From positions 124,001 through 188,000 of the forward strand of contig NZ_JBBOCJ010000001.1 in NCBI RefSeq assembly GCF_038002345.1: a stretch of DNA of 64,000 bases, written 5' to 3'. This stretch comes from Paenibacillus sp. FSL M7-0420. GTDB taxonomy: Bacteria; Bacillota; Bacilli; Paenibacillales; Paenibacillaceae. This document shows positions 1-9,735 of this stretch, in pieces. The notes under the pieces are model-generated. The model made no database searches and was not told where the DNA came from. It saw only the letters and a program-made list of their open reading frames with translations. A program made the position numbers and the translations under genes. Position 1 is the first letter of the stretch. Each line of letters begins with the position of its first letter.

Positions 1-1
1 G

Positions 2-1021
2 GACGGCTATCTCAGCGAACGGGTAACCGTGCGCTCGGGTGATGAGATCGGCCAGATGAGCCAGAGCATTAATGATATGATCGGATCATTGTCCGGCATT
101 GTCGGCAAAATCGATGCTACCGTGGCGCAGGTTGCTGTCTCGGCAGAAAGTGTGCTGAAGTATGCCAATCAGACCTCGAATACGTCGGCAGAGATTGAGA
201 CGGTCGTCCAGGAGGTCGCCCAGGGAATGGGCGAGCAGTTCAAGGGCTCGGAGCAGGCGGCCAGAGCTACGGAAGAGATGGCGATCGGGCTGCAGCGGAT
301 TGCGGAATCCTCTGTTAATGTGTCCGACCAAGCGGAGACGGTCAGCACGGAGGTCGAGAACGGATACGTGGAGATTCAATCCACACTTAAGCAAATGACT
401 GTAATTAGCGGCGCAGCGGAGGAGACCTCGGCTCTGATCAGCAATCTGAGCGGGCAATCCGAACAGATTGGGCAGATTATCGATGTAATCTCCGAAATCT
501 CCAATCAGACGGGGCTGTTATCCCTCAATGCGTCGATTGAAGCGGCCAGAGCAGGCGAGCATGGGCGCGGGTTCGGCGTGGTGGCGAATGAAGTGAAGAA
601 GCTGGCGGAGCGCACGAACAGTGCCATTGTGAACATTGTGGAGCTGATCCGTCAGATTCAGGAATCCACCAGAGCGGCCGAGGTCTCTATGGAGAAGAGC
701 ATTGCTGAGATCGGCGACGGGATGGGGAAAATGCAAAACGTAGGCACCTCCTTCGATCATATCCGCTCGTCCATCCGTGAGGTATCGGTTCAAATTCAGG
801 ACGTCTCTGCCGTCAATGAGCAGATGTCCGCCGGGACAGAGGAGATTACAGCCTCCATCTCCGATATGCTGATTATTGCCAGAGATTCTGCCGAGAGCGC
901 CGAGATGGTGGCTGAGGCCTCCACCGAGCAGCGGAATCTGATGGGCCAGGTTGTCACCTCAGCCGAATCCCTCAACCAGCTGATGAGCGAATTGCGCAGC
1001 GAGATCGAGAAGTTCCAATAA
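2..1021 (+). CDS. Methyl-accepting chemotaxis protein, C-terminal part (5' end outside window)
   Basis: The reading frame is open from the left edge, so the start lies upstream and the ligand-binding and membrane parts are missing. The first ~25 residues ([12 protein letters not shown]) read as the end of a HAMP linker. The rest is a long helical coiled coil carrying the conserved receptor hairpin with the segments [20 protein letters not shown] and [18 protein letters not shown], which bind CheA/CheW. It ends normally, followed by a strong hairpin. Role by family: transmits a chemoeffector signal across the membrane to the flagellar motor. The ligand cannot be told from this part. Confidence 0.93.
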   Translation, partial: DGYLSERVTVRSGDEIGQMSQSINDMIGSLSGIVGKIDATVAQVAVSAESVLKYANQTSNTSAEIETVVQEVAQGMGEQFKGSEQAARATEEMAIGLQRIAESSVNVSDQAETVSTEVENGYVEIQSTLKQMTVISGAAEETSALISNLSGQSEQIGQIIDVISEISNQTGLLSLNASIEAARAGEHGRGFGVVANEVKKLAERTNSAIVNIVELIRQIQESTRAAEVSMEKSIAEIGDGMGKMQNVGTSFDHIRSSIREVSVQIQDVSAVNEQMSAGTEEITASISDMLIIARDSAESAEMVAEASTEQRNLMGQVVTSAESLNQLMSELRSEIEKFQ

Positions 1022-1036
1022 TATCAGGTAAAATAA

Positions 1037-1092
1037 CCGCAAACACCCCTCTGCCCCACAGGTTACTGTGTGAAGCAGAGGGGTGTTTGCGG
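1037..1092. terminator. Bidirectional hairpin between the chemoreceptor and ldh
   Basis: CCGCAAACACCCCTCTGC pairs with GCAGAGGGGTGTTTGCGG around an ~18-nt loop. The stem is an almost perfect 18 bp and lies between two convergent genes, so it can serve both. There is no long T tract. Confidence 0.75.
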
Positions 1093-1112
1093 TATAGGCT
1101 GTGCTGTTAAGC

Positions 1113-2090
1113 TTAGTGCTGCTCCTCCAGCGTGAGGCTGTCAATCCCTGTGCGGATGATACTGCAGGAGTCGGTGAATTTAGCCATCTCCGTATCGCTG
1201 AGGTTCAGCTCCAGCAATTCCTGAATACCGCTGCTGCTGATAATGGCCGGGACCCCGGCGCATACGCCGCGTTGTCCGTATTCCCCGTCCAGGATGGCGG
1301 AGACGGCGATGATTTTGTGCTCGTCATTCAGAATGGAGCGGGTGATATAAGCGAGGGCACTGCCGATTCCGAAGTGAGTCGAGCCCTTGCGCGTAAAAAT
1401 CTCCCAGCCTGCATCTTTCGTCTTGCGGGCAATATCCTCAAGGTCCAGGCTGCTGAAGCGCTCGCGGTGCTGCTCCATAATCTGCAGAATCGGCTTGCCG
1501 CCGATGGTCACATGGGACCAGGCCACGAACTGCGACTCCCCGTGCTCGCCAAGAGCGTAGCCGTTGACGCTGCGCGGATCAATCGTGAATACCTCCGACA
1601 GCAGTGTCTTCAGCCGGGAAGAGTCGATGGAGGTGCCGGTGCCGATCACCCGGTGCCGCGGCAGGCCGGAGATCTGCCAGACCATATAAGTCACAATATC
1701 TACAGGGTTCGCAGCGACGACGAAGATCCCATCGAAGCCGCCCGCCATAATCTCGGTGATGATCTCCCGGGTAATTACAGCGGCGGCATCCAGTACATCC
1801 AGCCGGGTCTGCCCGGGCTTGGGATTGGCGCCTGCCGTCAGTATGACGACATCCATCCCCGCACAGTCGCTTGCGGTGCCCGCATAGACCTTGGTGCGTG
1901 TTCCGGTGAAGTCCATGCAGTGCGAGAGATCAAGCGCTTGTGCCATGGCGCGGTCGTAGGTGCGGTCGATCATCATGATCTCATCGCATACGGCTTGATT
2001 CACCATGGAATAGGCAACGCTTGAGCCGACCATGCCTGAGCCGACGATTGCCACTTTTCTCGATTTACTTTTCAATTGCCCAGTCCCCAC
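1113..2090 (-). CDS. ldh: L-lactate dehydrogenase family protein
   Basis: This NAD-dependent 2-hydroxyacid dehydrogenase would interconvert pyruvate and L-lactate in the cytoplasm during oxygen-limited growth. The 325 residues are of normal family length. The Rossmann motif GSGMVG is at residues 17-22, the Arg-binding helix is DSSRL, and the catalytic His lies in LGEHGESQF. The substrate-specificity loop reads [10 protein letters not shown]: the position usually Gln in LDH and Arg in malate dehydrogenase is Pro here, so the exact substrate is less sure than the family. The start is a GTG with a weak ribosome site; a TTG five codons in is an alternative. Confidence 0.87.
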   Translation of the reverse strand: MGTGQLKSKSRKVAIVGSGMVGSSVAYSMVNQAVCDEIMMIDRTYDRAMAQALDLSHCMDFTGTRTKVYAGTASDCAGMDVVILTAGANPKPGQTRLDVLDAAAVITREIITEIMAGGFDGIFVVAANPVDIVTYMVWQISGLPRHRVIGTGTSIDSSRLKTLLSEVFTIDPRSVNGYALGEHGESQFVAWSHVTIGGKPILQIMEQHRERFSSLDLEDIARKTKDAGWEIFTRKGSTHFGIGSALAYITRSILNDEHKIIAVSAILDGEYGQRGVCAGVPAIISSSGIQELLELNLSDTEMAKFTDSCSIIRTGIDSLTLEEQH

Positions 2091-2268
2091 TCTCTACAAG
2101 TATGGTACTATTCTAACTGATCTCATCGCAAGTTACCTGACATGGCACCGAAAATGCCCGCTGCACCCGTCCGTTATTTGGCCACAATTCACATGGGAGG
2201 TTAGAGTGTTCAGAATTCTTATAAACTATAATATGCAGCGGATGGGTATTGGGGAATGCAGAAGGAAA

Positions 2269-2310
2269 GGGTATCCCCGGCAGTCATCCCTATGGCTGCC
2301 GGGGATACCC
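2269..2310 (-). terminator. Strong hairpin downstream of ccdC
   Basis: GGGTATCCCCGGCAG pairs with CTGCCGGGGATACCC around a 12-nt loop. It lies after the ccdC stop codon on the minus strand and is followed there by a short TTT. It also sits in the intergenic region that carries the ldh promoter. Confidence 0.7.
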
Positions 2311-2347
2311 CCTTGTACATAATCATATAATCCATCCCTGCTTCGCC

Positions 2348-2854
2348 CTAGACCCGGGGCTGCGGAATCTGCGGCTCGGCAGGCAGCATTCCGGTATAGT
2401 GCTTATACATGAACAGTCTCCAGTGGAGGATCATGCCGAAGGCAAGAATGAAGAATAATCCGCCGGACTGCGGAACAGAGACATACCGGTTGATGAACTC
2501 ATGGAGCAGGGTGCGGACCAGCAGCAGTCCCAGCAGAATGAAGGCGAAGCTCTTGGAGCGCTGGGCATAGATCAGCCCCTCACGTTCTTCGAACCGCGTA
2601 CTGCGGATTAGCGGATAGGCAAAAATAAACCAGCCGACCAGGAAAGCCGCTACCGCCCACCACCAGGGGAAGCGCACTTCCGGTACGACGAACATGGCGA
2701 AGCCGGTGGACATGCCAAGCGGCGGAATCCATATTTTGCGGATGGTTACCGGGCGGGCGCTGGCTTTCATGCGGATAAAAATCACCATCAGCGCCATGAA
2801 TACAGCTCCCAGTGTGGAGCCCACATGCAGAAGTGAGGGGTTGATGTTACCCAT
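2348..2854 (-). CDS. ccdC: CcdC-family membrane protein
   Basis: This 168-residue membrane protein has about five hydrophobic segments and the family's conserved features: MKASARPVTIRKIWIPPLGM near the N-terminus, FEEREGLIY in a central loop, and RSKSFAFILLGLLLVR after it. In Bacillus the homologue lies with cytochrome c biogenesis genes but its biochemical role is unclear. Here it stands alone. The start follows AGAGGAGG with ten nucleotides of spacing. Confidence 0.88.
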   Translation of the reverse strand: MGNINPSLLHVGSTLGAVFMALMVIFIRMKASARPVTIRKIWIPPLGMSTGFAMFVVPEVRFPWWWAVAAFLVGWFIFAYPLIRSTRFEEREGLIYAQRSKSFAFILLGLLLVRTLLHEFINRYVSVPQSGGLFFILAFGMILHWRLFMYKHYTGMLPAEPQIPQPRV

Positions 2855-2977
2855 AATTCACGTTCCTCCTCTGTGATTTCGGTCACTATTTACTTCATTA
2901 TAGCAGATAATGAACGGATTTCATTAATGATGCGCAGCCTGCCTCATGCGGGGGGATCTGTCCGAAGCACACAACAA

Positions 2978-3004
2978 ACCCGCCAGAGTCTAACCCCGGC
3001 GGGT
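2978..3004 (-). terminator. Short hairpin downstream of the GlsB-type gene
   Basis: ACCCGCC and GGCGGGT form a 7-bp stem with a 13-nt loop. Read on the minus strand it is followed by TTGTTG, a weak tail. It is the first such structure after the stop of the minus-strand gene at 3057. Confidence 0.45.
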
Positions 3005-3056
3005 CTGCTTGTTAAGTATAGTTCAGCAGCTTCAGGAAAGAATGCTGCCATAGGGC

Positions 3057-3317
3057 TTAAGAGCGGCTACGTCCGCCAACCGAACGCAGAATCAGGCTTA
3101 CGATAAAGATCAGAACCACAGCACCGATCAGTGAAGGGAAGACATAGTAGTCGCTGATCTTAGGTCCCCAGCTTCCCAGCAGCATGCCGCCAAGCCATGA
3201 ACCGAGAATACCAGCGATAATGTTGCCGATAATTCCGCCCGGAATGTCTCTACCCATAATCAACCCGGCCAGCCAACCAATTACGCCACCAACAATCAAC
3301 ATCCATAGTAAACTCAT
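3057..3317 (-). CDS. GlsB/YeaQ/YmgE-family stress-associated membrane protein
   Basis: The 86 residues form three glycine-rich membrane helices with the family pattern GGVIGWLAGLIMG, GGIIGNIIAGILGSWLGG and a C-terminal helix ending in a basic tail. These are small inner-membrane proteins of the transglycosylase-associated family, often induced by general stress; no enzymatic role is established. The start follows AAAGGAG. No partner gene is adjacent, so it is probably monocistronic. Confidence 0.92.
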   Translation of the reverse strand: MSLLWMLIVGGVIGWLAGLIMGRDIPGGIIGNIIAGILGSWLGGMLLGSWGPKISDYYVFPSLIGAVVLIFIVSLILRSVGGRSRS

Positions 3318-3573
3318 TAACTCTCAGCTCCTTTTGTGTTTGTTGTCTTCGATGGTTACTATTAACCTTATGCCCAGCGTTTAAACCAGTGTTAAATTTT
3401 GCCGGCACACATTTATTTAGTATTCCAGTCTGTCCAGATTTATGCTGTTTAACCCTGATAATGTAGTGGGTACATAAAGATGTTATAGTGAATTTATGGT
3501 TCACCCGCTGAGTGAGTATAGGGGTGTACAGGGTATATAAGCTTATATACTATACAACAAAGGAGCCGCTGCC

Positions 3574-4626
3574 ATGCACCAGCCTAATGAAGTATTATTC
3601 TATATTGGAACGTACAACAGTGAGGAGAAAGAGGCCATCCTGCTGGGTGCGCTGGATAAGGAGAGCGGAGAAATGAGGGTTATGGGCGGTACCCGGGGGA
3701 CCCGGAACCCTTCTTATCTGGCGGTTAATGCGGCGCAGACGGTATTATATGCAGTGAGTGAGCAGGATGAGGGTGAGGTTCATGCCTACGCCATTGATCC
3801 CGGCAGCAAAGCGCTGCATCCGCTGGGCAGCAGAGCGACCGGGGGCGGCGCGCCCTGCTATGTCTCGGTGGCTCCGAAGGGAGATTACATAGCCGTGTCT
3901 AACTATACGGGAGGGAATGTCAATGTGTTCCCGCTGAACGGGGACGGGTCATTACAGGAGATGTCCTCCCAAGTGAAGCATGAGGGCTCGGGAATCCGCA
4001 GTGACCGTCAGGATGCCCCCCATCCCCATTCCGTGATTCCGGACAAGACGGGTGATCATGTGCTGGTCTGTGATCTCGGTCTCGACCAGATCGTGTTCTA
4101 CCGTGTGAAGGACGGGAAGCTGGTCACTCACCGGGAGGTAGAGCTTCCTCCAGGCTCAGGACCGCGCCATCTGGCGGTTCATCCTTCGCGGCAATGGATC
4201 TATCTGGTTAATGAACTGAACAATACGGTCACCGTATTCGCCAATGATGAGCCTCAGGGCAATCTGAAGCTCCTGCAGAGTATCAGCAGTCTCCCGGAGC
4301 ATTATACCGCCGGAAGTGATGATACGGCTGCAGATATCCATGTCTCCCCATGCGGACGTTATCTCTACGTTTCCAACCGCGGGCATGACAGCATCGCACT
4401 GTTCCATATTGATAAGGCTACGGGTCTGCTGGAAGCCGAGGACTGGGTGACTTCCGGAGGACGGACACCGCGTAACTTCGCTCTGATCGGCGGCATGCTG
4501 CTCGCTGCTAACCAGAACAGCGGCAATATTGCCTCCTTCCGCATAGACAGTGAGACCGGACGGCTGATCCCTACCGGCAATGAGCTGGAAGTGCCGGCAC
4601 CTGTCTGCCTTGTAGCCCTGGATTAA
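3574..4626 (+). CDS. pgl: Lactonase family protein (6-phosphogluconolactonase type)
   Basis: The 350 residues form a seven-bladed beta-propeller of the YkgB/Pgl type. Blade repeats are visible as Y-x-A-V-N-A, YVSVAPKGDYIAVSNYTGGN, PHPHSVIPD, GPRHLAVHP, HVSPCGRYLYVSNRGHDSIA and GRTPRNFALI, close to the known family. The expected reaction is hydrolysis of 6-phosphogluconolactone in the pentose phosphate pathway, but related proteins act on other lactones. The start follows AAAGGAG at a good distance. A 4661-4695 hairpin ends the transcript. Confidence 0.88.
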   Translation: MHQPNEVLFYIGTYNSEEKEAILLGALDKESGEMRVMGGTRGTRNPSYLAVNAAQTVLYAVSEQDEGEVHAYAIDPGSKALHPLGSRATGGGAPCYVSVAPKGDYIAVSNYTGGNVNVFPLNGDGSLQEMSSQVKHEGSGIRSDRQDAPHPHSVIPDKTGDHVLVCDLGLDQIVFYRVKDGKLVTHREVELPPGSGPRHLAVHPSRQWIYLVNELNNTVTVFANDEPQGNLKLLQSISSLPEHYTAGSDDTAADIHVSPCGRYLYVSNRGHDSIALFHIDKATGLLEAEDWVTSGGRTPRNFALIGGMLLAANQNSGNIASFRIDSETGRLIPTGNELEVPAPVCLVALD

Positions 4627-4660
4627 CCTGCATAAGGATTTCCTATGCAGGAACAGCAAA

Positions 4661-4695
4661 GCCCCCTGTTAGCCGGAGTATGGCGGACAGGGGGC
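4661..4695. terminator. Bidirectional hairpin between the lactonase and the alpha/beta hydrolase
   Basis: GCCCCCTGT pairs with ACAGGGGGC around 17 nt and is followed by AATTT on the plus strand and by AAAG/TTTGC-type bases on the other side. It lies between convergent genes. Confidence 0.75.
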
Positions 4696-4740
4696 AATTT
4701 GGGCTGTTGTTATTTATTTTATAAATAGAAGGATGTCCAG

Positions 4741-7068
4741 TTAATATACGCCTGTCAGCGGGTCCTCCCGCTCGTAGAAGCCGATGTCGTCCAGCATAAT
4801 CTTGTCTTCTGTCCCTTGCAGATAAAAGGTGATGTCCTTCAGACTGTCCGGATCAAGCTCGGGCTCTTCCTCAAGGAACAGCTCGAAGGGCAGCTTGTAC
4901 GTCTGGTAGACGGCTTCCGAGCGGTTGCCGAATTTGCCGTCACTGATCCGCTCCTCCAGCCACGGACTAAGCGTAAATTCCGTCTGCGGCAGCGGCAGAA
5001 TATCCATCACCTCGTCCAGGGGGATTCTTGCGGCGGTGTCGTTGCTGTCAGTCAGCTCCACCTCCACATCCGGGGAGAGCTCAGTTTCCGGCATCGCCCC
5101 AGCATCGCCGTCCTGGTTAGGATCGGAGTTATGGTTCGCCAGGGAGAAGGCCAGTCCCTCTACGGCAGGGGATTCCGCAAGCGTCTGAGTCAGCGTGTCG
5201 CTAAGCCTAATGCTGTAAGCGGCTTCGGCATCCGTATGCTCCTGATCCGGGCTGCTACTGCGCTCCAGCAGAATACCGTAAGAGGGCTTGTTGTTCCGTT
5301 CGCGGTCCTTCGCGGCCTCTTCGCTCCAGTGAAGCCCCGTTGTAGCAGAGACGGTCCCGCCTTGGACGGCGCCCCGGTTGCGGTCTTCATCATAGTCCGC
5401 CACCGTGATATAGGCCCCGCTCTGGAAGCGGTTATAGTAGGCGGTATCCGGCAGCCACCGGGCGCCGCTGCGGTAATCGCGGAACAATTGCCGGTACTCG
5501 CTCCTCCCGTGCAGCGTGGTCTCCAGGAAGGCAGAGACATAGACCTTGGCGATTCTCCGCTGCTCCTCCCCGTCCATGATCCGGGAGCGCTTCAGGAACA
5601 GGCCGGTAGGCAGCGTCTGGTCATATAGCCCCCAGTCCGTATTGAACTGGCTGTGATTAGCGTCGGCAATATAGAGCGAACTTTTGAAGCCAGGGGTATT
5701 GCCGGTGTAGGAAGAGCGCATATATTGACGGTCCCCGTAGAAATCATGTACATCGCCGTCACGGGCGCCCTGGAGTGTCAGATAGCTCACATCGGTTAGA
5801 CGGGCCTGCTTGCTGTCGATCATTTTATCCGTAGGAGCCAGGGCAATGACTGAAGTAATATGGAACTGCTGAATAGCGTCCAGAACAGGATCGCTGCTGA
5901 ACCAGAGCGATGCATCCGCCGCCATGGCTGCGGCCTGCCCGCCGCGGCTGTGGCCAAGCAGTGCAACAGAGTCATAATCAACCTTCTGGTAAAAGGGGGT
6001 GCCAGGCTGCTCCGCGAAGCTGCCGATCTGCTCCAGATGCTTCAGAATCATCCAGGTCCGCGCCTTGAAGTCGTTGTCCGGAATACCCGACCAGGCCGAA
6101 TAATTCAGGAAATTCTCATCCAGGGTGACCGCGATGAAGCCCCGGCTGGCCAGTAATTCACCCAGATAGGTATAGCCGTCCTCGGAGAAGTCCTCCATCA
6201 TATGGTTGCCATGGACCATGAGCACCAGCGGATAAGGCCCGTCCCCATCCGGCATCCATACTCTGGCATTCAGCGGGAGGGAAGCGGGATCGAAGCCCCA
6301 GAACAGGGTCCGCAGCATGGGCCAGGAAGAGATATATTCGGTAGCATCCACGGAAGCAGAGGCTAGAAGGACATCCTTGCCATACGCCTTGCGCTGCAGA
6401 TCCTTGCCGCTGCCATAGGTGAAGGTGTGGAATTCATAGACACCCGGCTGGGCGGGATCGTCCGCCGTTACGGGAAGCACCTGTCCGTCCTCCGCCAGAC
6501 TCTGAAGCGAGGGTACAGGTTCCGGGCTGCTTCCCGTCCCATAGCCATAGGCCAGTGCGAAGGGGGAGAGGAAGAGTGCCGCTGCCAGCAGACCACCGGT
6601 GAACATTCTCCGGGTCCGCAGCAGACCGGCCGCAAGTCCCCCTATCCCGCAGGCCAAGGCTGCGATACAGGCGACAACGGCTGCAGCTCCAAGCTCCAGA
6701 TCGGAATAATACAGGATCAGCAGTACAGCCCCATAGGTGCTGAGTAAAGAGCCTGCGAACAGATGCGGAAGCCGCAGTCCGGTTAAGGAGAGCAGCACAG
6801 CCAGCAGATTGCTGGACAGTGCCATAACAAGTGTTCCCGCACCGGCTGCCAGCATGATATCTGCTGCGCTCCCGAGGCCGGTAGGGATACCCATGACAGC
6901 TATAGTAAAAGCCAGAATACATAGAATCCAAGGACCGCTCAGCGCAGTCCTCCATAAGGTTGTATCGTACCTGTACGTCTTCAGGATACGTCTGCCCAGT
7001 TCTCTGAGTACACGCCTGTGCAGCCGCGGTCCCTGCGGCGCGGGGCCATACTCCAAATCCATTCCCAT
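4741..7068 (-). CDS. Membrane-anchored alpha/beta hydrolase
   Basis: This 775-residue protein has two parts. Residues ~45-180 hold about five membrane helices; the rest is a hydrolase domain with the oxyanion segment MVHGNHMM (~285) and the nucleophile elbow GHSRGG (Ser ~374), as in platelet-activating-factor acetylhydrolase and dienelactone hydrolase relatives. A C-terminal beta-rich module of ~250 residues follows and holds the acidic motif D-S-N-D. The start is ATG with GGGGGA seven bases upstream, nine codons inside the longest frame, which would need a TTG. The hydrolase domain is probably outside the membrane. The substrate is unknown. Confidence 0.83.
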   Translation of the reverse strand: MGMDLEYGPAPQGPRLHRRVLRELGRRILKTYRYDTTLWRTALSGPWILCILAFTIAVMGIPTGLGSAADIMLAAGAGTLVMALSSNLLAVLLSLTGLRLPHLFAGSLLSTYGAVLLILYYSDLELGAAAVVACIAALACGIGGLAAGLLRTRRMFTGGLLAAALFLSPFALAYGYGTGSSPEPVPSLQSLAEDGQVLPVTADDPAQPGVYEFHTFTYGSGKDLQRKAYGKDVLLASASVDATEYISSWPMLRTLFWGFDPASLPLNARVWMPDGDGPYPLVLMVHGNHMMEDFSEDGYTYLGELLASRGFIAVTLDENFLNYSAWSGIPDNDFKARTWMILKHLEQIGSFAEQPGTPFYQKVDYDSVALLGHSRGGQAAAMAADASLWFSSDPVLDAIQQFHITSVIALAPTDKMIDSKQARLTDVSYLTLQGARDGDVHDFYGDRQYMRSSYTGNTPGFKSSLYIADANHSQFNTDWGLYDQTLPTGLFLKRSRIMDGEEQRRIAKVYVSAFLETTLHGRSEYRQLFRDYRSGARWLPDTAYYNRFQSGAYITVADYDEDRNRGAVQGGTVSATTGLHWSEEAAKDRERNNKPSYGILLERSSSPDQEHTDAEAAYSIRLSDTLTQTLAESPAVEGLAFSLANHNSDPNQDGDAGAMPETELSPDVEVELTDSNDTAARIPLDEVMDILPLPQTEFTLSPWLEERISDGKFGNRSEAVYQTYKLPFELFLEEEPELDPDSLKDITFYLQGTEDKIMLDDIGFYEREDPLTGVY

Positions 7069-7271
7069 GATTATTTCCCCCGGTGTAAGCGGCAATAATA
7101 GAAACTGCGCTGCCGTTTCTATTTATATGAATTCGCTCTATTTTCGCTCAATAAGATGTAGCAATGATATTACTTTGAGGCAACAATAACAAGTGGGTCT
7201 TACAGGAACGGGCACCACTTCCTGCCCCGGGTCCGGCGGTCGCCGTCTTTCATTCAAAGTGAAAAAAAGGT

Positions 7272-7300
7272 TTGACAGCGCGGGAAGCGTTCAGTATTAT
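7272..7300 (+). promoter_or_regulatory. SigmaA-type promoter of the sulfate uptake operon
   Basis: TTGACA (7272-7277) and TATTAT (7295-7300) are separated by exactly 17 bp, upstream of the sulfate-binding protein gene. The space between the hydrolase start at 7068 and this promoter holds no gene. The leader from ~7307 to 7476 can form small hairpins (for example GCCTGCTTCAGGC), but I recognise no riboswitch class. Confidence 0.75.
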
Positions 7301-7306
7301 ATCTGT

Positions 7307-7332
7307 ATAACCTACTAAATGGGTAGGAATAA
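7307..7332 (+). promoter_or_regulatory. Candidate CymR/Rrf2-type operator
   Basis: An inverted repeat CCTAC-taaatgg-GTAGG within ATAACCTACTAAATGGGTAG begins just after the -10 box. Its position would block transcription. CymR, the Rrf2-family cysteine regulator of Bacillota, controls sulfur genes and binds AT-rich sites with GGAAT-type arms; the following GGAATAAT fits. This is inference from position and shape. Confidence 0.45.
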
Positions 7333-7476
7333 TCGAATAAGTTCTTACCGTACAGACGGAGGAACGCCTGCTTCAGGCTCGCAGATACGTGTCTTTAAGA
7401 CCGGTTTGACTTGCCGCAAGCGGGCTTTCCTGCGTCTATTACTTGTTACAAGACTATTATGGGGGAGTGGACTAAG

Positions 7477-8598
7477 ATGACAAAAGGGATCAAGAAGGGG
7501 CTTCTCGCCGGGGTTGCATTGATATTGACGGCAGGGCTTACGGCTTGCGGGAACAGCAATACAGGGAACAGTGCGGGTGCCGGAACAGCGGCCCCGGCCC
7601 CCACAGAAGCGGCTGCAAATTCTCCGGCCGCAACGGAAGCTGCCCAGACACAGTCAAAGGAACCGGTCGAGCTGCTGAATGTATCCTACGATCCAACGCG
7701 TGAGCTGTATGAGAACTACAACAAGGCCTTCGCCGCCTACTGGGAGCAGGAGACCGGCCAGAAGGTAACAGTCAAGCAATCGCATGGCGGATCGGGCAAG
7801 CAGAGCCGGGCGGTGCTGGATGGCTTGGAGGCGGATGTCGTTACACTGGCGCTCGGGTATGACATTGATGCGCTTCAGGAAGCTGGCTTGATTGGCGAGG
7901 ACTGGCAGAGTAAATATGAGCATAACAGCTCCCCGTATACCTCCACCATCGTCTTCCTGGTCCGCAAAGGCAACCCGAAAGGCATCAAGGATTGGCCGGA
8001 TCTGCTGAAGGAGGGCGTAGAGGTCATCACCCCTAACCCCAAGACCTCCGGTGGTGCCCGCTGGAACTACCTGGCTGCCTGGGGCTATGCGCTGGACCAC
8101 AATAATAATGATGAAGCCAAGGCCCAGGAATTCGTGCAAAAGCTGTTCAAGAATGTACCGGTCCTGGACACTGGCGCGCGCGGCTCGACCACTACCTTCG
8201 TGGAACGCGGCATCGGGGATGTACTGATCGCCTGGGAGAATGAGGCGTATCTGTCCATCAAGGAGCTGGGTCCGGACAAATTCGAGATTGTGAATCCGTC
8301 AGAGAGTATTCTGGCTGAGCCGCCGGTTGCTGTGGTGGATAAGGTCGTCGATAAAAGAGGAACGCGCGAGGTAGCAGATGCCTATCTGAAATATCTCTAC
8401 ACCGAGGAAGGCCAGAAGATTGCTGCCGAGAACTATTACCGTCCGACACTGGATAGCGTGAAGGCACAGTTCAAGGACCAATTCCCGGAGATCAAGCTGT
8501 TCACCCTGGCGGATAAATTCGGAACCTGGAAGGAGACGCAGGCGAAGCACTTCAATGACGGCGGGATTTTCGACACAATCTACGTTCCGGGCAGCTGA
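7477..8598 (+). CDS. Sulfate ABC transporter substrate-binding lipoprotein
   Basis: The 373-residue mature-type protein starts with a lipoprotein signal ([17 protein letters not shown], lipobox LTAC, Cys24) and an Ala/Pro/Thr-rich spacer. The body has the sulfate/thiosulfate-binding family motifs [47 protein letters not shown] and [20 protein letters not shown]. It would deliver sulfate to CysT/CysW encoded downstream. The longer frame starting at 7411 is rejected because GGGGGAG precedes the ATG at 7477 and the signal peptide begins there. First gene of the operon. Confidence 0.94.
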   Translation: MTKGIKKGLLAGVALILTAGLTACGNSNTGNSAGAGTAAPAPTEAAANSPAATEAAQTQSKEPVELLNVSYDPTRELYENYNKAFAAYWEQETGQKVTVKQSHGGSGKQSRAVLDGLEADVVTLALGYDIDALQEAGLIGEDWQSKYEHNSSPYTSTIVFLVRKGNPKGIKDWPDLLKEGVEVITPNPKTSGGARWNYLAAWGYALDHNNNDEAKAQEFVQKLFKNVPVLDTGARGSTTTFVERGIGDVLIAWENEAYLSIKELGPDKFEIVNPSESILAEPPVAVVDKVVDKRGTREVADAYLKYLYTEEGQKIAAENYYRPTLDSVKAQFKDQFPEIKLFTLADKFGTWKETQAKHFNDGGIFDTIYVPGS

Positions 8599-8697
8599 CA
8601 GCGGAGTTCGTGAACGATGATGCAGAAGCGGCAAGACCATACTGACAGGCGAAATTCCGCCAGAGGCTGATCGGCCATATGCCGAAGGCAGGAAAGG

Positions 8698-9561
8698 ATG
8701 AATGGGCACATGAATGTCACGACCAAAGCTGCTGTAAGGACGGTGTCACGGCGCAAGCTGCTGCCGGGGTTCGGGATTACGATGGGATTCAGCGTGCTGT
8801 ATCTGAGTCTTGTGGTTCTGCTGCCGCTGTCCGCGCTGCTCTTCAATTCAACGGGGCTGAGCTGGGCCAAGTTCTGGGATGTGGCTACGGATGCCCGCGT
8901 CCTGGCCTCCTATCGTGTCAGTCTGAGTACGGCGGGCGCTGCGGCCCTGATCAATGTTGGTCTGGGACTGCTGCTGGCCTGGGTGCTCGTACGGTATGAA
9001 TTCCCCGGCAAAAGAATCTTCGACGCCCTGATCGATCTGCCGTTCGCGCTCCCTACAGCCGTGGCGGGCGTATCGCTGACCGCTCTCTATTCCCAGAACG
9101 GCTGGATCGGCTCTCTGCTGGCGCCGCTGGGAATTAAGGTAGCCTTCACGCCGCTGGGCATCACGCTGGCGCTGATGTTCATCGGCATTCCCTTTGTCGT
9201 CCGCACGGTACAGCCGGTGCTGGAGGACCTGGACAGAGACATGGAGGAGGCAGCCGCTACGCTGGGGGCAGGCCGCGGGCGGACCTTCCTGCGGATTGTC
9301 CTGCCGGAGCTGTTCCCTCCGCTGCTTACGGGCTTCGCCCTGGCGTTCGCCCGGGGCATCGGCGAATACGGCTCAGTCGTGTTCATCTCCGGCAATATGC
9401 CGATGCGCACCGAGATCGCCCCGCTGCTGATCATGTCCAAGCTGGAGCAGTTCGATTACGCCGGAGCGACCGCCGTGGCCCTGATTCTGCTGCTGCTCTC
9501 CTTCCTGATGCTGCTGGTCATCAACAGCCTTCAGCATTGGGCGCGGAGGAGCTCGCGGTAA
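8698..9561 (+). CDS. cysT: Sulfate ABC transporter permease CysT
   Basis: The 287 residues carry about six membrane helices and the permease signature EEAAATLGAGRGRTFLRIVL that docks the ATPase. The segments LIDLPFALPTAVAGVSL and GEYGSVVFISGNMPMRTEI are typical of CysT/CysU. It follows the binding protein by 99 bp. Two starts are possible: ATG 8698, very close to AGGA, or ATG 8710 with AAGGA eleven bases ahead. No CysA ATPase gene is present in this window. Confidence 0.94.
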   Translation: MNGHMNVTTKAAVRTVSRRKLLPGFGITMGFSVLYLSLVVLLPLSALLFNSTGLSWAKFWDVATDARVLASYRVSLSTAGAAALINVGLGLLLAWVLVRYEFPGKRIFDALIDLPFALPTAVAGVSLTALYSQNGWIGSLLAPLGIKVAFTPLGITLALMFIGIPFVVRTVQPVLEDLDRDMEEAAATLGAGRGRTFLRIVLPELFPPLLTGFALAFARGIGEYGSVVFISGNMPMRTEIAPLLIMSKLEQFDYAGATAVALILLLLSFLMLLVINSLQHWARRSSR

Positions 9562-9571
9562 GGGAGAACGG

Positions 9572-9725
9572 GTATGCTTCATAAAACTTAAGCGTATGCT
9601 TCCGAGGCGAGTTTTGTCTGGAGCGAATTCAGGATGCATATACTAACAAAACTTAAGCTTAAGCTTCCGAAGCGAGTTTTATTGCGGAGTTAATCGGGGA
9701 GCGTATGCTTCATAAAACTTTTAGG
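9572..9725 (+). repeat. Imperfect direct and inverted repeats between cysT and cysW
   Basis: GTATGCTTCATAAAACTT occurs at 9572 and again at ~9704. Two related 33-bp dyads, AAAACTTAAGC...GCGAGTTTT, start at 9583 and 9648; the inner part GCTTCCGAAGC can fold. A related motif (ATGCTTCACAAAA, AGCTTCGAAG) is found at 43980-44060, so this is probably a dispersed genomic repeat rather than a private regulator. A hairpin here could lower cysW expression relative to cysT. Confidence 0.6.
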
Positions 9726-9735
9726 AGGAATAAAT

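Noticed and set aside
4816..5628. Plus-strand frame opposite the hydrolase gene
   Set aside because: No ribosome site, no motifs; shadow of the longer conserved minus-strand gene.
7307..7476. Riboswitch in the sulfate leader
   Set aside because: Small hairpins are present but the conserved cores of SAM, T-box and other classes are not found.
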